Assembly: GCF_024713975.1 (NCBI RefSeq)
Contig: NC_091094.1
Span: 25,940,501-26,004,500, forward strand
Reading direction: 5' to 3'
Length of the DNA: 64,000 nt
From: Paralichthys olivaceus
Lineage: Eukaryota; Chordata; Actinopteri; Pleuronectiformes; Paralichthyidae
Each line of letters starts with the position of its first letter. Position 1 is the stretch's first letter. Of the stretch, positions 12,107-27,300 are shown piece by piece. The notes under the pieces were generated by a model, which ran no database searches, had not been told where the DNA came from, and saw only the letters and a list, made by a program, of their open reading frames with translations. The translations under genes were made by a program, and so were the position numbers.

Positions 12107-13349
12107 TGACAAACACTAACCCTGATTTCACAGGATTTATTTAAGACTAACTGCTTGCCACGCTTTCTTTTCTTTCCTTTTCTCATATTGAAATCATTTA
12201 TACTTTTTTGATACTGCTTTATTTTTTGTAGCATCTATTTATCTACGTGTCTGTTTATACTGTCACTTAAGCTGGGAATTATCTGTGTCGAGCACATGAA
12301 GTGTTTGTACAAGTTGGTTGAACACGTTTGTTGAAGACAGTCCAACTGTGGCTCACGGTGTGCGAGGACTAAGTTAGGACTGATCTCAGTAGCCTACAAT
12401 AAATTAATGACATTTTAAATTTAAATTAAATTAAAAATTAAAAATCTATTACATATCAACTTAAATCGCAGGGAAATCCTCACAGCCATTATTATCACCT
12501 TTATCATTGCTTCCTCCAAACTAAGCTGTTGTTTTTACTGTCTGTCAACTAGATTCCCCATAGACTGTACATAGGGACTCCCAGATACAGCTGTGGGTGA
12601 AATATTAATTCACCTACAGCTAATTAATAATATTAATTGTAACATGGATATTTCATCATTTAAGTTGAAAGAGCAAATTATGATGCCAGCTTTGAACAGT
12701 TTTCCTCTGAACTGATGTACTCAGTTTGTTCACCACACATATCAAACTCAGAGCTGCTCAAACTACATTGCATGGATTTAACATGGGAGACACAGACCTG
12801 TTAGAACCTGCCCACTGAAACTTTCATGGCTTTCCCTTGCAAATAGACATAGGCCTAAGTGCAAAATAACACAGGCACAATCTGTTCTTGCTTTTCAATG
12901 CTCAAGGTCTACAAACACAACAGGGGAAATATAAGAGCACATTTTGCTCATGCTTGTATTATTATTTCAACTCAGTTTCACAACATACCAACATAGCTTG
13001 ATCAAGAGATATATCTTGTAATACAAAATGTATCTTATAATAATAAGAAAATAAAACAATATATATATATATATATATAGCAATCTTTTTCTCAGTCTGT
13101 GGAAGTCAAATAATTTCAACCCATTGGTCTGCAACTTCAAAGTCAGAGCCCCCTTTTGACTTTACCCACATTCTAATTCTAATAATGTAAAAACAAACAA
13201 ACAAAGATGTAGATAAGAAACAATACATAGGTAGTCACAGTGAACTTCTCTTATGTCCACAATTTAACTAATCTTTGTCTAATTGAAGCAACTTATCTGC
13301 CCATTGTACATATAAAGAAAACAACAATTGGTAGAGTAGATGATTACAC

Positions 13350-13411
13350 ATGATTGGTTTATATTAAACTTCTGCCCTTTCCCCTAAATCTGACACACTG
13401 GACCTTTAATA
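13350..13411 (+). mobile_element. MITE fragment E (3' end)
   Basis: This fragment matches the right end of copies A and B (CTTCTGCC, CCCCTAAATC, ACACACTGGACCTTTAA). It is heavily truncated. Confidence 0.6.
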
Positions 13412-14252
13412 TTAGCATGTTGTATACTGTCAGGAGAGTTTCTTCGCAGTGACAAAATAAAAATTACCTTTTTTTCATATTCTTAATGAAACTAAGCAGA
13501 TTAATGTTTCATTAATGGAGAAATTTAAGGACACAGCTTTATATTAAACCTGATGGTTTTTTTGACCCACTGTTAACGATAGCAGAGATACTTAGGTGAT
13601 GGGAGAAACACTTTCTACTACTCTTTCAAACTAAATGTATGTAATTCATATTGTATAATGATCTAAACGTGTTGTAAATACGCCCGCAATGGATCATGGG
13701 TAAATGCTCGCTGGAGCAATGTAACAGAAAGTTAGAGGATGACGTAGATCTGGCTTCATTTATAGTATTTAATAAGTCAGCGGGTTTAACGAGTCATGAG
13801 AAGCTGCTCGTTGATGGAAACTTCACAACATTGTTTAATGTGACTCTATCCTGAATCCTGTCTGTTTCTTAAAAACGTGTGTTTTCAACGGTGACACATC
13901 TCGTCTGTTTAAATGTTCTGAGGCAGGACGGGGCTGTTTGTGGCGTGCCTGAAATAAATCCGAATTGTCATGATGATAGAATTCAACATCAAAACGTTGT
14001 TATTTTATATACCTTACTATTTAAAAAACAAAACATTGCAAACATAAATTGTTTGCTGAAGAAAACTCTAAAAACGGAGTTTAATTTCAAAGTCTTTTAC
14101 ACAGGCACTATCACGACTGCTATTGTGGCTAAACGTGGGACATGTAGGACCCCGTGGGCTCCTCCGGTATGGTCAAACATTGGCTGGTTACAAAAGCAGC
14201 TGGTGTGGACGGAGAGAGCAACATCTGAGGAAGCTGTGCAGAAGAAGAGACC

Positions 14253-17010
<2,758 letters not shown>

Positions 17011-17362
17011 AGCACTGCTGAAGCTGGACTGAAAAGAGGACTGGACTTATCAAGGACACATGCTGGAGACTAATTCTACTTTTAATGAACATCAGTTTGA
17101 ACTGAGACGAATCCAGATGTGGATTGGAATCACTGATATCAATCACTGATATCAAAATGTCAGAGTGTCTCAGTGGCTTTCATGTACTGCCTTAAGTGAA
17201 CACAGTCATGCATTACAACACGTTTTAGTTTGTATAGTCACAACCTCAGTATCATACAGGGCTGCAGCTTTTGTAAGCTAGTTATCGTCATTATCCTGTG
17301 CAACTCAAAGTGAATGATTTATTTTGTAGATGCTGCCAATAAGGTTGGGACTTCATTTGGTG

Positions 17363-17368
17363 AATAAA
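17363..17368 (+). terminator. c1orf50 poly(A) signal (AATAAA)
   Basis: A canonical AATAAA about 350 bp after the c1orf50 stop. The region 17011-17535 is accounted for by the 3' UTRs of c1orf50 and ap5b1. Confidence 0.6.
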
Positions 17369-17412
17369 ATCATCTGTTTAATCTCAGGTCAACAAAACAA
17401 AAGTGCAATAAC

Positions 17413-17418
17413 TTTATT
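17413..17418 (-). terminator. ap5b1 poly(A) signal (AATAAA)
   Basis: AATAAA on the minus strand about 120 bp after the ap5b1 stop; a second candidate sits at 17452-17457. Either places the ap5b1 3' end within about 100 bp of the c1orf50 3' end. Confidence 0.55.
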
Positions 17419-17535
17419 TGAAATCATCCGTCTTCTGTTAGTACAATTTAATTTATTAAAGTGCAGACAAACACTAAATGATCTTTGTTAAAAGCCAGCT
17501 CATTAGGTTTTTTTTTTTTAAAAGACGTGCCACAG

Positions 17536-20500
17536 TCAGCTCTGACTGTCGTCCTGTGAGGAAGTGATTGTCAGTAAATAAGAAGTTATGTGTGGCAAAA
17601 GCTGCCAGTCATCTGTGGCGATGTCGAAGTGCACGGCGTCTTCCTCTGTGGAGATTTTCAGCAGCACATGAGACTTGGGGGGGAGGAAGAAAAGCACTTT
17701 AAACTCTTCTTTATGGGACCAGTCTGAAATAAGGTAGGGGAGGAAGTGTTTCTCCACCAAGGACCTCAGCGCTGCCTCCTTTAGCTGGCAGCAGAAGAGA
17801 CTGGTAGCACAGTCCCCGCCCTCCGAGCACAACTCATCCCATAATCCCTCAAAGAGGTGAAGTTTGCCGCCACGACCCCAGGCTGAGGGAGCAGGCAGGG
17901 GCCTGAAGACCTGCTGGAACGCCACGTGGATGTCCGGCAGGATGGTGTGCCACGAGAGCCCGTCCTGTGTGGTAAAGATGGCGCTGGCTTGAAGGGTGGT
18001 GGGGTAGGGACGCAGAGGCTTCAGCCGCAGCTTCACCACCGGTGACGACCTCTCCGTGAAAAGGCAGGGGACACTGATGTCGCTCAGCTCTTCATAGTGG
18101 TCATCTGTGCGGTTGACGTGCAGGCGGATGCTGAAGAGCTGATCAAAGCGGGGGTCGTAAGGCTGAATGTGAGCCAGTTGGTAGCTCAAGGTAATTTCTG
18201 AGGCAAAGTCAGGGTCATTGAACTGAAGTCTGTAGGTTTCCAGTGCTGCCTTCACCTCATCTGGGCATCTGTCAGTCTCACTCTGGCTTAAGTCACCTTC
18301 TTTATCTGCTTGTGTTTCTTGTTGTGGCTCAGAATTCACCTCAACCACGTGGAATATTGCTTTGTCCGTCTGGTGAATGGTTAGCGCACTTCTCAGCCCC
18401 TCGCTATCAGCCACGATGCTCGACAGCGATCGCTTCTTGACCTGCCGTCCTCCCTCGGTCGCACCCTGCGCTAACACCCCGGTCAGCTTCTCCCGGGACA
18501 GCGTGGTGAGGAGGGTATAGTAGAGACGGGCATGGTCCTGGATGTCTGTGTCTCTGTAGCGGCAGGTGAGATCCTGCAGGATGTCGGCCAGGGGGAGAAG
18601 CAGCGAGTCCAGGCTGGGATGGACGAGCAGGCGGCGGCAAACTCCCAGCAGGCTGGTCCCCAGACGCCAGTCGCCGCTTACACACAGCGAGGAGGTCGAT
18701 GGAGCGATGATGCTGGACAGAAAGCTCAGGGTGCTGCGCTGGGGGATTTTTCCTTCTTCCGCCACTCGTGCCAGCATCTTGAGGTGAGAGCGGAGGTCCT
18801 GTAAGTTGAGCTGGGCGAGCGGGGCCTCAGTGATGACTCCCTGCAGTGCTTTCAAGAGCTCCTCCGCCCAGTTCGACTCAGACAGCCTGTCCTGTGTGTG
18901 GTCGGCCAGGCTGATGAGGTGCGGGGCCAGCTGAGTGTGGTGGAGGTAGAGCTCACACAGCTTTTCCACCAGGCTGCTCGAGTAGCGCTCCATGTGGGAG
19001 AAGTGCAAAAGGAAGAGGAAGGCGGCCCTGAAGAAAGTGACGATAATCTCTCTGCTGCCTCCGCTCTCCACGATGTGTAGCAGCGACATGAGGTGTTCGT
19101 AGAGGTTGGCCAGCCCCCTGCCCTCTCCCCCATCCCCTTCCTCTCCCTCCTCCAGGTAGACCAGGGACAGCAGGTTGAGTCGGGCCAGCATGGTGGCGCT
19201 GTCGTTGAACACAGTGGGCATTAGAGCCAAGGCCAGCCGGGGAGTCAGCAGCACAGGGAGCGTCTCGTCTCCGTCGCTGCAGCTGATCGGGCGGTTCTCA
19301 GGGAAGTGCAGGATGCAGTCCATGTAGAAGAGCTTCTCGGGCATACTCAGCAGTGGGTGCTGGGAGAGCACGACCAGTCGCTTGAGGATGAACACTTCGT
19401 CCTCGGCGCTGAACAGGCTGTCTGTGAATGCACACTTCATCAGCAGAGTGGTGTGGAGGAGACAAACCTGGAAGGACAAAGATTTATTTTGAGTCTCCAG
19501 AACAAAGTTCTCACAACAAAGGAGCTTTAAAATAATAACTCAACAGTTTAGGAAATACACAGTTCAGTACTGGTCTGTACTTAGATTTCCAAAACATTTA
19601 ATCACACATTTTGAATGGTTTTTAATTTTGATACAGCTGCTTTCACACATACACTGAACTCCATAGGGGCTGGATGTATACTTTCTCCAGAGTTCCTCCA
19701 GCCAGCCCCGAGTAAAAACTGAGCAAGATAACCTCTGGAGGATTTACTGAGGATGGGCGTGTTGATGATGCTTCTAACACACAGCAGACACAAGACAGAT
19801 ACACCAGGGGCCTGTACTACGATGCAAGTTCAACATACCCAGGATATCTTTGGGATATCCGGGTTTTACCAACTCGTTAAATCAACCCAGGCTTTCCTTC
19901 TCTAGATCTGAGTGCGTGCACATGAAAGAGGCGGGGTTTGCAGCATATGACCAATCATCGACATGGACAACTGTACTGACAGCAGAGCTGCATCTTCTGC
20001 AAGTTCAAACTAGCATTTTAAAAAAATACAAGGAGAACAAACACATTATCCAGACTAAAAGAAACACAGTCACAGCTGCTAAATACAGGAAGAACAGCTG
20101 GTAAAAAATCTCTGACTCTGTGAATCTTGAAGTTACGGAGCCCCCCCCCCCCGTGACGTTTCCGAAAAAATATATTCGTGAACACAATATAATAACGTGT
20201 GGGAACGAGATAAATAACTCCGGGCCACGAGATATGATTCTGTTCTTTGCTAACAAGACCTGTCGAACTAAACGGAAGAAGCCTCTTGGATAAGAGATGA
20301 TGTCGCCTCTATGATGAGCTTTAGTTTGACACACACTGTCTGCACTGACTCTGAGGAAACACTGTGGTGGATACGTTTGCAATAACTAGCAGCAGAGATG
20401 GACTTAACCAACCAGCTGTCAAGGTAAATCTGTAAACTATCTATCCCCAATTCCAAATACATTTTTAATTTTATTGGCTAAACCTACTTAAAGGGAAGGA

Positions 20501-23354
20501 AAAAAATATTAAAAATCTTCTTCGGACTGAAAACCCTGAAGTTAGCTTGAAGTTACCCTGATAACTGCAAATCCTGCTTTGTAGTTCAGGCCTCCGGATG
20601 AAAAAGCAGAGCCACACACATAAAAGACACAGACAAAGATATCAAGAGGGCTGACGTCAGTGTTGATGTGCTGAAAACAAAAATCTGATCTCCCCAGGGG
20701 AATAAATACGTTACTTCCTGCCTCTGCATGATGCGCCACCCCTCATCTGAACGCTCCAGAGATTTCTGTTGCTGTGATCACCCTGAACGGAAAATCTTCT
20801 GCGTTGTTCATGTGTGAAAGGGAAACTCCAGAGAAAGTCCAGACACAATTGTGCTGCCATCCTCTGGAGTTATTGCCAAAAAGTGGCTTCATTTACTTAA
20901 AGGTACAGTCTGTAGACTTAAGTGATATTTAGTGTTGAAATTGCATGTTGCAGCTGAACACCCCTCACCTCACCCTCTCCTTCCCAACATGAAGAAGAAC
21001 CTTCAGTTTTCATAAAAACTCAAAAGGTGTTTAATTTGTCCAGTCTGGACTAATGTAAAAAACATGGCGGCCTCTGTTGAGAGGGTCCACTCGATGTAAA
21101 TATAAAGTATTGAAATATAAAGAGCCTTTTCTGGGGTAAAGAAAACTACAATTCATACAATTTAGATGAAACAAACTAGTGAAAACATCATGAGGATTAT
21201 TCTACATTAAATTTCTGCCAATAGATCCCTTTCACCTAAATCTTACACACTGGACCTTTAATTCACCAAGATTTAAATAGGAAAAACTGTGACAAAGTAT
21301 TTTTCACTTCATTCCATTTGACACAAACCTTGCTCGTGCCCAGCAGTCGCAGCAGCTGAGCTCTGAATATGGCTGGAGGGACACCAGGGACCATGGCAAC
21401 CAGCTCTGTCAGTCTATGAAGCAGCGCAGCCTGACACAAAGGAGTGAGGAGGTAGGACTCCTCCAGGAGGGCAGACAGGATTGAACGCAGCTCCTTACAG
21501 TCAGACCCAGTCTGGAGGGTGGGCACTGAACCCATGGGCCCCAGGATGAGAGAGAACATTACGCCAGAGTCTGTGTTATTTGTCAGGCCTGACTCCTGTT
21601 CTGCTTCCCATGCAACTGATGTGTTCCCTCCCAGAAAAGCTTTGAGTTGCTCGGCACCAGCTCCAGTTTCCTGGGTGAGCTGATACACAGCATTCCTAAG
21701 CACCAGAGTGTAAAGTCCTGTGTAAGCCTGGTGGAACCTGGAGGTTTCTCTCTGCCTGAGCGCACCCAAGAGCTCAATGTGCTGGGAGAGATAACTGGGA
21801 GAACAAGCCTCTAGCTCCTGCAAACAGTCACAAGCTGTGGCTCGGAGAGAGTGAAGAGCGCCGTCGCCATGGAGGTCACCAGGGTCCTGGGATAACTGGA
21901 GGAGCAGGTCCAGGAAATCTTGAGATGCCGGGGACTGGCTGCTCACACAGGAGGTGCAGACGAGCACAGAGGTGAGGGCCAGCAGGAGATGACAACGAAA
22001 CTGGACGGATTTGGGGGGGCACTGGGCGAACACTGACATGAGCTCCAGGGCTGTCTCCTCGCCCACAGAGTCTGAGGGACACAACAGTGTCGGGTACTCA
22101 CATAGTGGAGACAACAGGAGGACCTGGGGAGGAGGTAAAAGATGAGAATTAAAAACTTGGCAGAGAGTGAAACATGTGACTCATACACATAAACCTTTCA
22201 GTTCAGGAGGCAGACACCCTCTCTACGCAGATCCAGGATCGGGGCTGCAGCAACATTAGGGATTATGATTAAGACATTACTCATACATACAGTATATATA
22301 CTCTCTTATTGTATTAATACTATAAACATAGATACACCTCTCCATTTATGCTAGACACTGTCTTTTCTCATTACTGTTGTAAACTTTGTTTCAAGCCATC
22401 TATTTCACTTCTGTCCATCCTGGCAGAGGGATCCCTCACATGCGTCTCTCTGAGATTTCTACGTTTTATTTTTTATAATAACTCAAAACGCTTTAGTTGG
22501 TTCAGTTTGGAGGACAGTAAAAAACATGGTGGCCTCCACAGAGAGGACCCCCCCTCCATATGAATATAAAGTATTTAAATATAAAGAGCCCATTCTAGGG
22601 TAAAGAAAACTACAATTCATACAATTTAGATGAAACACACCAGTTAAAACATCACTAGGATTAAATCTTAATTAATCTTGATTCAATCTGATTAATTAAA
22701 TCTTACACGCTGAACCTTTAAGCCCTATGATTTGCGAATATGGCCTTTATTAATAAAATGTGATTTGATTGATTGTTATACAAATAAAAAAGAATGAGTA
22801 CAGCCTTTTTGTTGAAAGAGTTGGGTTAGGGTACACCCATGTGTTTGTATATGTTAGAATTATTTACTATCATGGAATCATTTCAGTAAATAGCCAAACG
22901 GACAACTTTAACACACTGAACCCAAAGAGGTTCCTTTTTAAATCAGTGAAGACGACGAGGCAACAATCCAAACACACACAGGAGCTGGAACCTGATCATT
23001 GTCAATCACACAACACTGATCTATTTCAAATGTGTAAATAACATTAGCTCAGCACTGTGTTCAGAACGCAATGTGCCGAACTCCAGTTAAACACCTGAGT
23101 GTCGGGAGCTTGTGTCGCAGAACGAAACAAGAGATTTTAAAGTTTCCCTGACTCCGACGTGTTTTAAAATGTGCCTCGTGCTTCTACAGAGTCGTGAATA
23201 GTTTGTATTTTACCTTGACGCTGTAACCGGCTCTGTCATCGCGGAGCTCTCGGAGCAGCTCGGCCAGGAAAGCTTCGGCTGTTGTCCCCGAGAGGAAGCG
23301 AGAGGGGCTGCGGGAGAAAGCGGAGAGCCTGTCCGCCCAGTTCACCGCCATCAT
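17536..23354 (-). CDS. ap5b1: AP-5 complex subunit beta-1
   Basis: The large beta subunit of the fifth adaptor-protein complex, which works with SPG11/SPG15 on late endosomes and lysosomes (family knowledge). Coding exons are 23354-23214, 22123-21329 and 19467-17536, in phase, about 955 aa; human AP5B1 is about 878. Diagnostic segments are WADRLSAFSRSPSRF at the N-terminus, ATACDCLQELEACSP, SYLLTPLCQAALL and LLRLLGTSK in exon 2, and DEVFILKRLVVLSQHPLL, LHFPENRP, DHARLYYTLL and TDDWQLLPHITSYLL in exon 3. The ATG at 23354 was chosen; a second Met follows immediately (23351). The longer upstream frame begins at TTG, not ATG. The acidic insertion around DSEPQQ-type sequence in the middle is less conserved. 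Intron 1 contains a nested pair of repeats; intron 2 contains MITE copy B. Confidence 0.94.
20897..21261 (+). mobile_element. MITE copy B with TTAA at both ends
   Basis: The best-preserved copy of the MITE family, in ap5b1 intron 2. It starts TTAAAGGTACAGTCTGTAG and ends CACACTGGACCTTTAA, each end coinciding with TTAA, consistent with a TTAA target duplication of the piggyBac type. It is highly similar to copy A throughout. Confidence 0.8.
22232..22790 (+). mobile_element. Dispersed fish repeat interrupted by MITE copy C
   Basis: The left part (22232 to about 22468) matches the repeat at 8845-9085. The right part (22722-22790) matches the usual end of that family, AATAAAATGTGATTTGATTG. Between them lies a 5'-truncated MITE, copy C (about 22470-22721). 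The arrangement implies nested insertion in ap5b1 intron 1. Confidence 0.55.
22470..22721 (+). mobile_element. MITE copy C, 5' truncated
   Basis: Shares AAAAAACATGGTGGCCTCCA, the GAATATAAAGTATTTAAAT run and the ACACGCTGAACCTTTAA right end with copies A and B. The left terminal repeat is missing. Confidence 0.7.
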
Positions 23355-24358
23355 CACCCAGATCCCCAAGCTTCCAGCTCCACACTAACTCATCCCACAC
23401 ACTGTTTCTGTTTCACTTCGAGGTGACGGACACGAACCTCTCCGCTAACATCCAGCGTCCAGGCGGGTCAGCCGCGGTACGTACTGTGTCACGTGCATAG
23501 TTGGTGTCATAGTTGGTGTCATCGGTGGTGTATCAGCGCCTCCTACTGCTCCGGAGTGTGAACTACAGACTAGTGTCTTCAGCTTTTTATTTCTTTTTCG
23601 CACAGATTGAAAAGATACATATACAAATTATAAAAAAATATATATACAGGGGAGGTAGAAGCCTCACTTCACATAAAATTAGACATGCATTAAATAATAT
23701 GACAACCTTTGAGATTCAGTAGTTCGACTCTTGCACCAAAGATCTTCTCTCTTTATATATTTTTAAAGCATGCAGTGAATGATCCCACTGGAGCCAGGTG
23801 ACTCAGATGAAATATGCGTTTCGATGCACCATTAAAGAACATCAGAGTAATTCTTCCTCAAATAAATCAGATGTGGGTAATAATGTCTTTGTTTATAGAG
23901 CACTTTTCAACATAACGTACAGAGTGCTGCAAAACAAGAAAACAAATGGATAATATACAGAAGGAAGTGCATGAATGAAAATCACAATAATGATATTTGA
24001 GATAAAAGACCAAAATAGATATGCATGCATTTATGTATTCATATTATGTATCTATCTCGTTCATATATATATATATATATATATATAAGGTCGTTTTTAC
24101 GGTTGTGAATATCACTCTGATCTGATTGTACATTTGCAGTATGCACAATGCAAGGTATTATTGTTTGCAGAACCAGCGCGACAGAGGGCGCTGGCGAGCA
24201 CTGTATCATCTCAATCACAAAAGAAGAAGGACAAATGGACCAATCAGACGCGCCGTCTACGAATCAACAAGGAAGTCTATTCAAGGCGCCAATTTTGTGT
24301 GTCTGTTGAGACCGAGGAGTTTTCTTGCGTTTTGCTTTTTGTGTTCGACGGTGCGACC
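23355..24358. other. ap5b1/nuf2 divergent intergenic region
   Basis: One kilobase between two divergent start codons. The ap5b1 side is GC-rich (to about 23560). The middle is AT-rich with a TA run at 24065-24087. The nuf2 side is again GC-richer, with a CCAAT box and an E2F/CHR-like pair. No further gene is seen. Confidence 0.65.
24240..24292 (+). promoter_or_regulatory. nuf2 promoter: CCAAT box plus CHR/E2F-like pair
   Basis: CCAATCAG at 24240-24247 is followed about 36 bp later by TTCAAGGCGCCAA (24280-24292). On the other strand this reads TTGGCGCC (E2F/CDE-like) and CTTGAA (CHR variant). NF-Y plus CDE/CHR is the typical arrangement of G2/M genes controlled by DREAM/MuvB, which fits NUF2. 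The start codon is about 67 bp downstream. Confidence 0.4.
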
Positions 24359-27300
24359 ATGACTGAAAACACGTTCCCCGTCTACACCGCGGATGCGATA
24401 GTGAACTTTTACCGGACAGAGGTTCTCACCGGCCAAGAATCGAAACACTTCACGAAGAGCGACCTGACTCCTGCTCCGAAGGTAACGACCGTCCGCTGCG
24501 TTCTGTTCCTGCTGTCACACCAGGAACCTTCAGAAGGAAACAAGTGATCAGGTCACCGTCCGCAGGAGAGTGATCAGGTCACCGTCCGCAGGAGAGTGAT
24601 CAGGTCACCGTCCGCAGGAGAGTGATCAGGTCACCGTCCGCAGGAGAGTGATCAGGTCACCGTCCGCAGGAGAGTGATCAGGTCACCGTCCGCAGGAGAG
24701 TGATCAGGTCACCGTCCGCAGGAGAGTGATCTGCTCACCGTCCGCAGGAGAGTGATCAGGTCACCGTCCGCAGGAGAGTGATCTGCTCACCGTCTGCAGG
24801 AGAGTGATCAGGTCACCCTCCGCAGGAGAGTGATCAGGTCACCGTCCGCAGGAGAGTGAGCAGGTCACCGTCCGCAGGAGAGTGAGCAGGTCACCGTCCG
24901 CAGGAGAGTGATCAGGTCACCGTCCGCAGGAGAGTGATCAGGTCACCGTCCGCAGGAGAGTGATCAGGTCACCGTCCGCAGGAGAGTGATCAGGTCACCG
25001 TCCGCAGGAGAGTGATCAGGTCACCGTCCGCAGGAGAGTGATCAGGTCACCGTCCGCAGGAGAGTGATCTGCTCACCCTCCGCAGGAGAGTGATCTGCTC
25101 ACCGTCTGCAGGAGAGTGATCAGGTCACCGTCTGCAGGAGAGTGATCTGCTCACCGTCTGCAGGAGAGTGATCAGGTCACCCTCCGCAGGAGAGTGATCT
25201 GCTCACCGTCTGCAGGAGAGTGATCAGGTCACCGTCTGCAGGAGAGTGATCTGCTCACCGTCTGCAGGAGAGTGATCAGGTCACCCTCCGCAGGAGAGTG
25301 ATCAGGTCACCCTCCGCAGGAGAGTGATCTGCTCACCGTCTGCAGGAGAGTGATCAGGTCACCGTCCGCAGGAGAGTGATCAGGTCACCGGTGTTTGTAG
25401 GTGTCTGCATTCTGTGATTGTATGTTTTGAACGTTTTCTAACTCCTGTCGCAGATAGAAACGTGTCTAGCAAGGGATATTATATGATTTAGACTGTTGGT
25501 TAAATAAACCAAAAACATGTAATCCCCTCATGTCCATCCCCTCAGGCTGTGCAACATTTTATCAACACTCATTTAATTGAGAGAGAGCGATCTGCAGATG
25601 AACTGATAAAAAACCATATGAGGTAGTTGCACCCTAAATTCAGATTGATTCTTTTCCACAGAATAATAACTCAGGATTTCGTCCCTCATCTCTTACACTG
25701 GGGTCTCGTTAGAAAGGGATCATAAGTCAACCAGTATAATCAAGAGGAAGGAATGTATTTTAGTGTAAATGTGAGGAAAAGATCCAAACACGTCCTTTCA
25801 TTATGTTCACACCTTTCAGACTGGGTGTCAAACCAACTGTGGATATTTATGTGGCTGCACTTCATCAGGTTTTTGCGTTGGAGATGCTGTTTGATTTGCA
25901 GTCATCATCTATGATCATATAATCTACAGACCACTATCATAACAATTAGTTATTCTCTCTTACAGCCAGAGGCAGTTCAAACACTGTACATGAGAGTGCT
26001 GCATCTCCTGTATCGTTTCCGACCCGAGTGTCACTCCATGGTAAGAGCTGTTCCTTAATAATCATGTTCCACTTTACGAAAGAGCTCTTGACTTCAACTT
26101 TAAACCAAGCAGGCTCGTCTATATTCTAAATGTCACATTCACCACCTGACATGTGTATAAGATATGATGTAGTGAATGTCACAGTGTCATCACCTCATGC
26201 ATTTGATTTGGTTTTGGTTTTCCAACAGGTTCCACTTCTGGAGAACATTCAGTATCCAGTTTATCATGAGGGAGCAACTGCTATCATGAGCGTCTACATG
26301 CGCATGTGAGTTTTCTTAGCGTATCTACTGGATATACAGGTCCACAGTGTGCACCAGCCTGTGATGGGTTTATGTGATTCTTCACAAGCCTCATAATTCG
26401 ATTGGATTATGATTCACGATTTGATGCATATTGATGAATCTCAGTTTATCACATTTCTACTGTACTTACTTTTCTATATGGCTGCTTTTAAGCAGAAAAT
26501 GCTCTAAAGATTATAAACTGTTACTGTTGTTACAAGTGTGTTATAACAAATGTGTTGTGTATGTAATGTAATTTCATTTGTAAATCTTTTTAGGCGGCAG
26601 TTTTTGCCCATGTGCCTGGTGTATGATTTTTCACTGAATGACCTGCTAGCCCCAAGTAAGTTCAGTTCTTTCCAAAATCTTATTACAACAAAATGCCCCC
26701 ATATTTCACTGGCTACTGCACAGGTACTTGTAACCAGTCCTCTGACAATGGACTCTTGTTCCTTTCCAGAGAAACAGAAGACTCTGACTGTTCTGAGTGC
26801 AATCATGAACTTCCTTCACTTCAGGAAGCAGAGGATGGACTTGGTCTTGGAGAAGCAGGCCAAATTTGTATGTTACACTGGACAGAACAGGGATCAATGT
26901 TAGCTTTTAGCTTACTGCTAACCCCCACCAGTGATATAGTATCTCAAGAGTAAACAGTTTAAAGGTTCCCAAACATACACTCTGTTGAAGCACAACACAT
27001 TCCTGTAAATAGTCTCAACCTATTCCTCTGCTAAACAGTTTGTGGTAACTTACCAAGATATAATAAAACTACATTTATTGAAAATATCCTGGTAAATATT
27101 TTTGATGTGATTGATGATTCATACAGAGTTAGGACTATATTGTTTTACAATCATGTTTTAATCTTGATCTTTTTTAAAGAATGGGCTCTCACCATATTTC
27201 TTGATAAGGGCATTTTTTCAACACCAATCTTCTTTATTTCGTTACAAGCTAGTAACCATTACCCTGCTGTGTGTTTCACGTGTTGTAACATCTCATTTCT

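Larger units (their letters stand above)
11602..14252. other. p3h1/c1orf50 divergent intergenic region
   Basis: This 2.65-kb region lies between two divergent start codons and should hold both promoters. No additional gene is supported. It contains a retroposon-like tail (about 11820-12106), a TA run (13062-13079) and a MITE end fragment (13350-13411). A GC-richer block with ATGGATCATGGGTAAA near 13690-13710 could belong to the c1orf50 promoter. The long frame at 13879-14448 crosses the true c1orf50 exon 1 in another frame and has no recognisable protein features. Confidence 0.6.

Noticed and set aside
23355-23369. Five-residue N-terminal extension of AP5B1
   Set aside because: The longer frame starts at TTG. 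The ATG-ATG pair at 23354-23349 is the proper start.
24543-25390. CRISPR-like direct repeats
   Set aside because: Units are back to back with no unique spacers and the DNA is vertebrate. It is a minisatellite.
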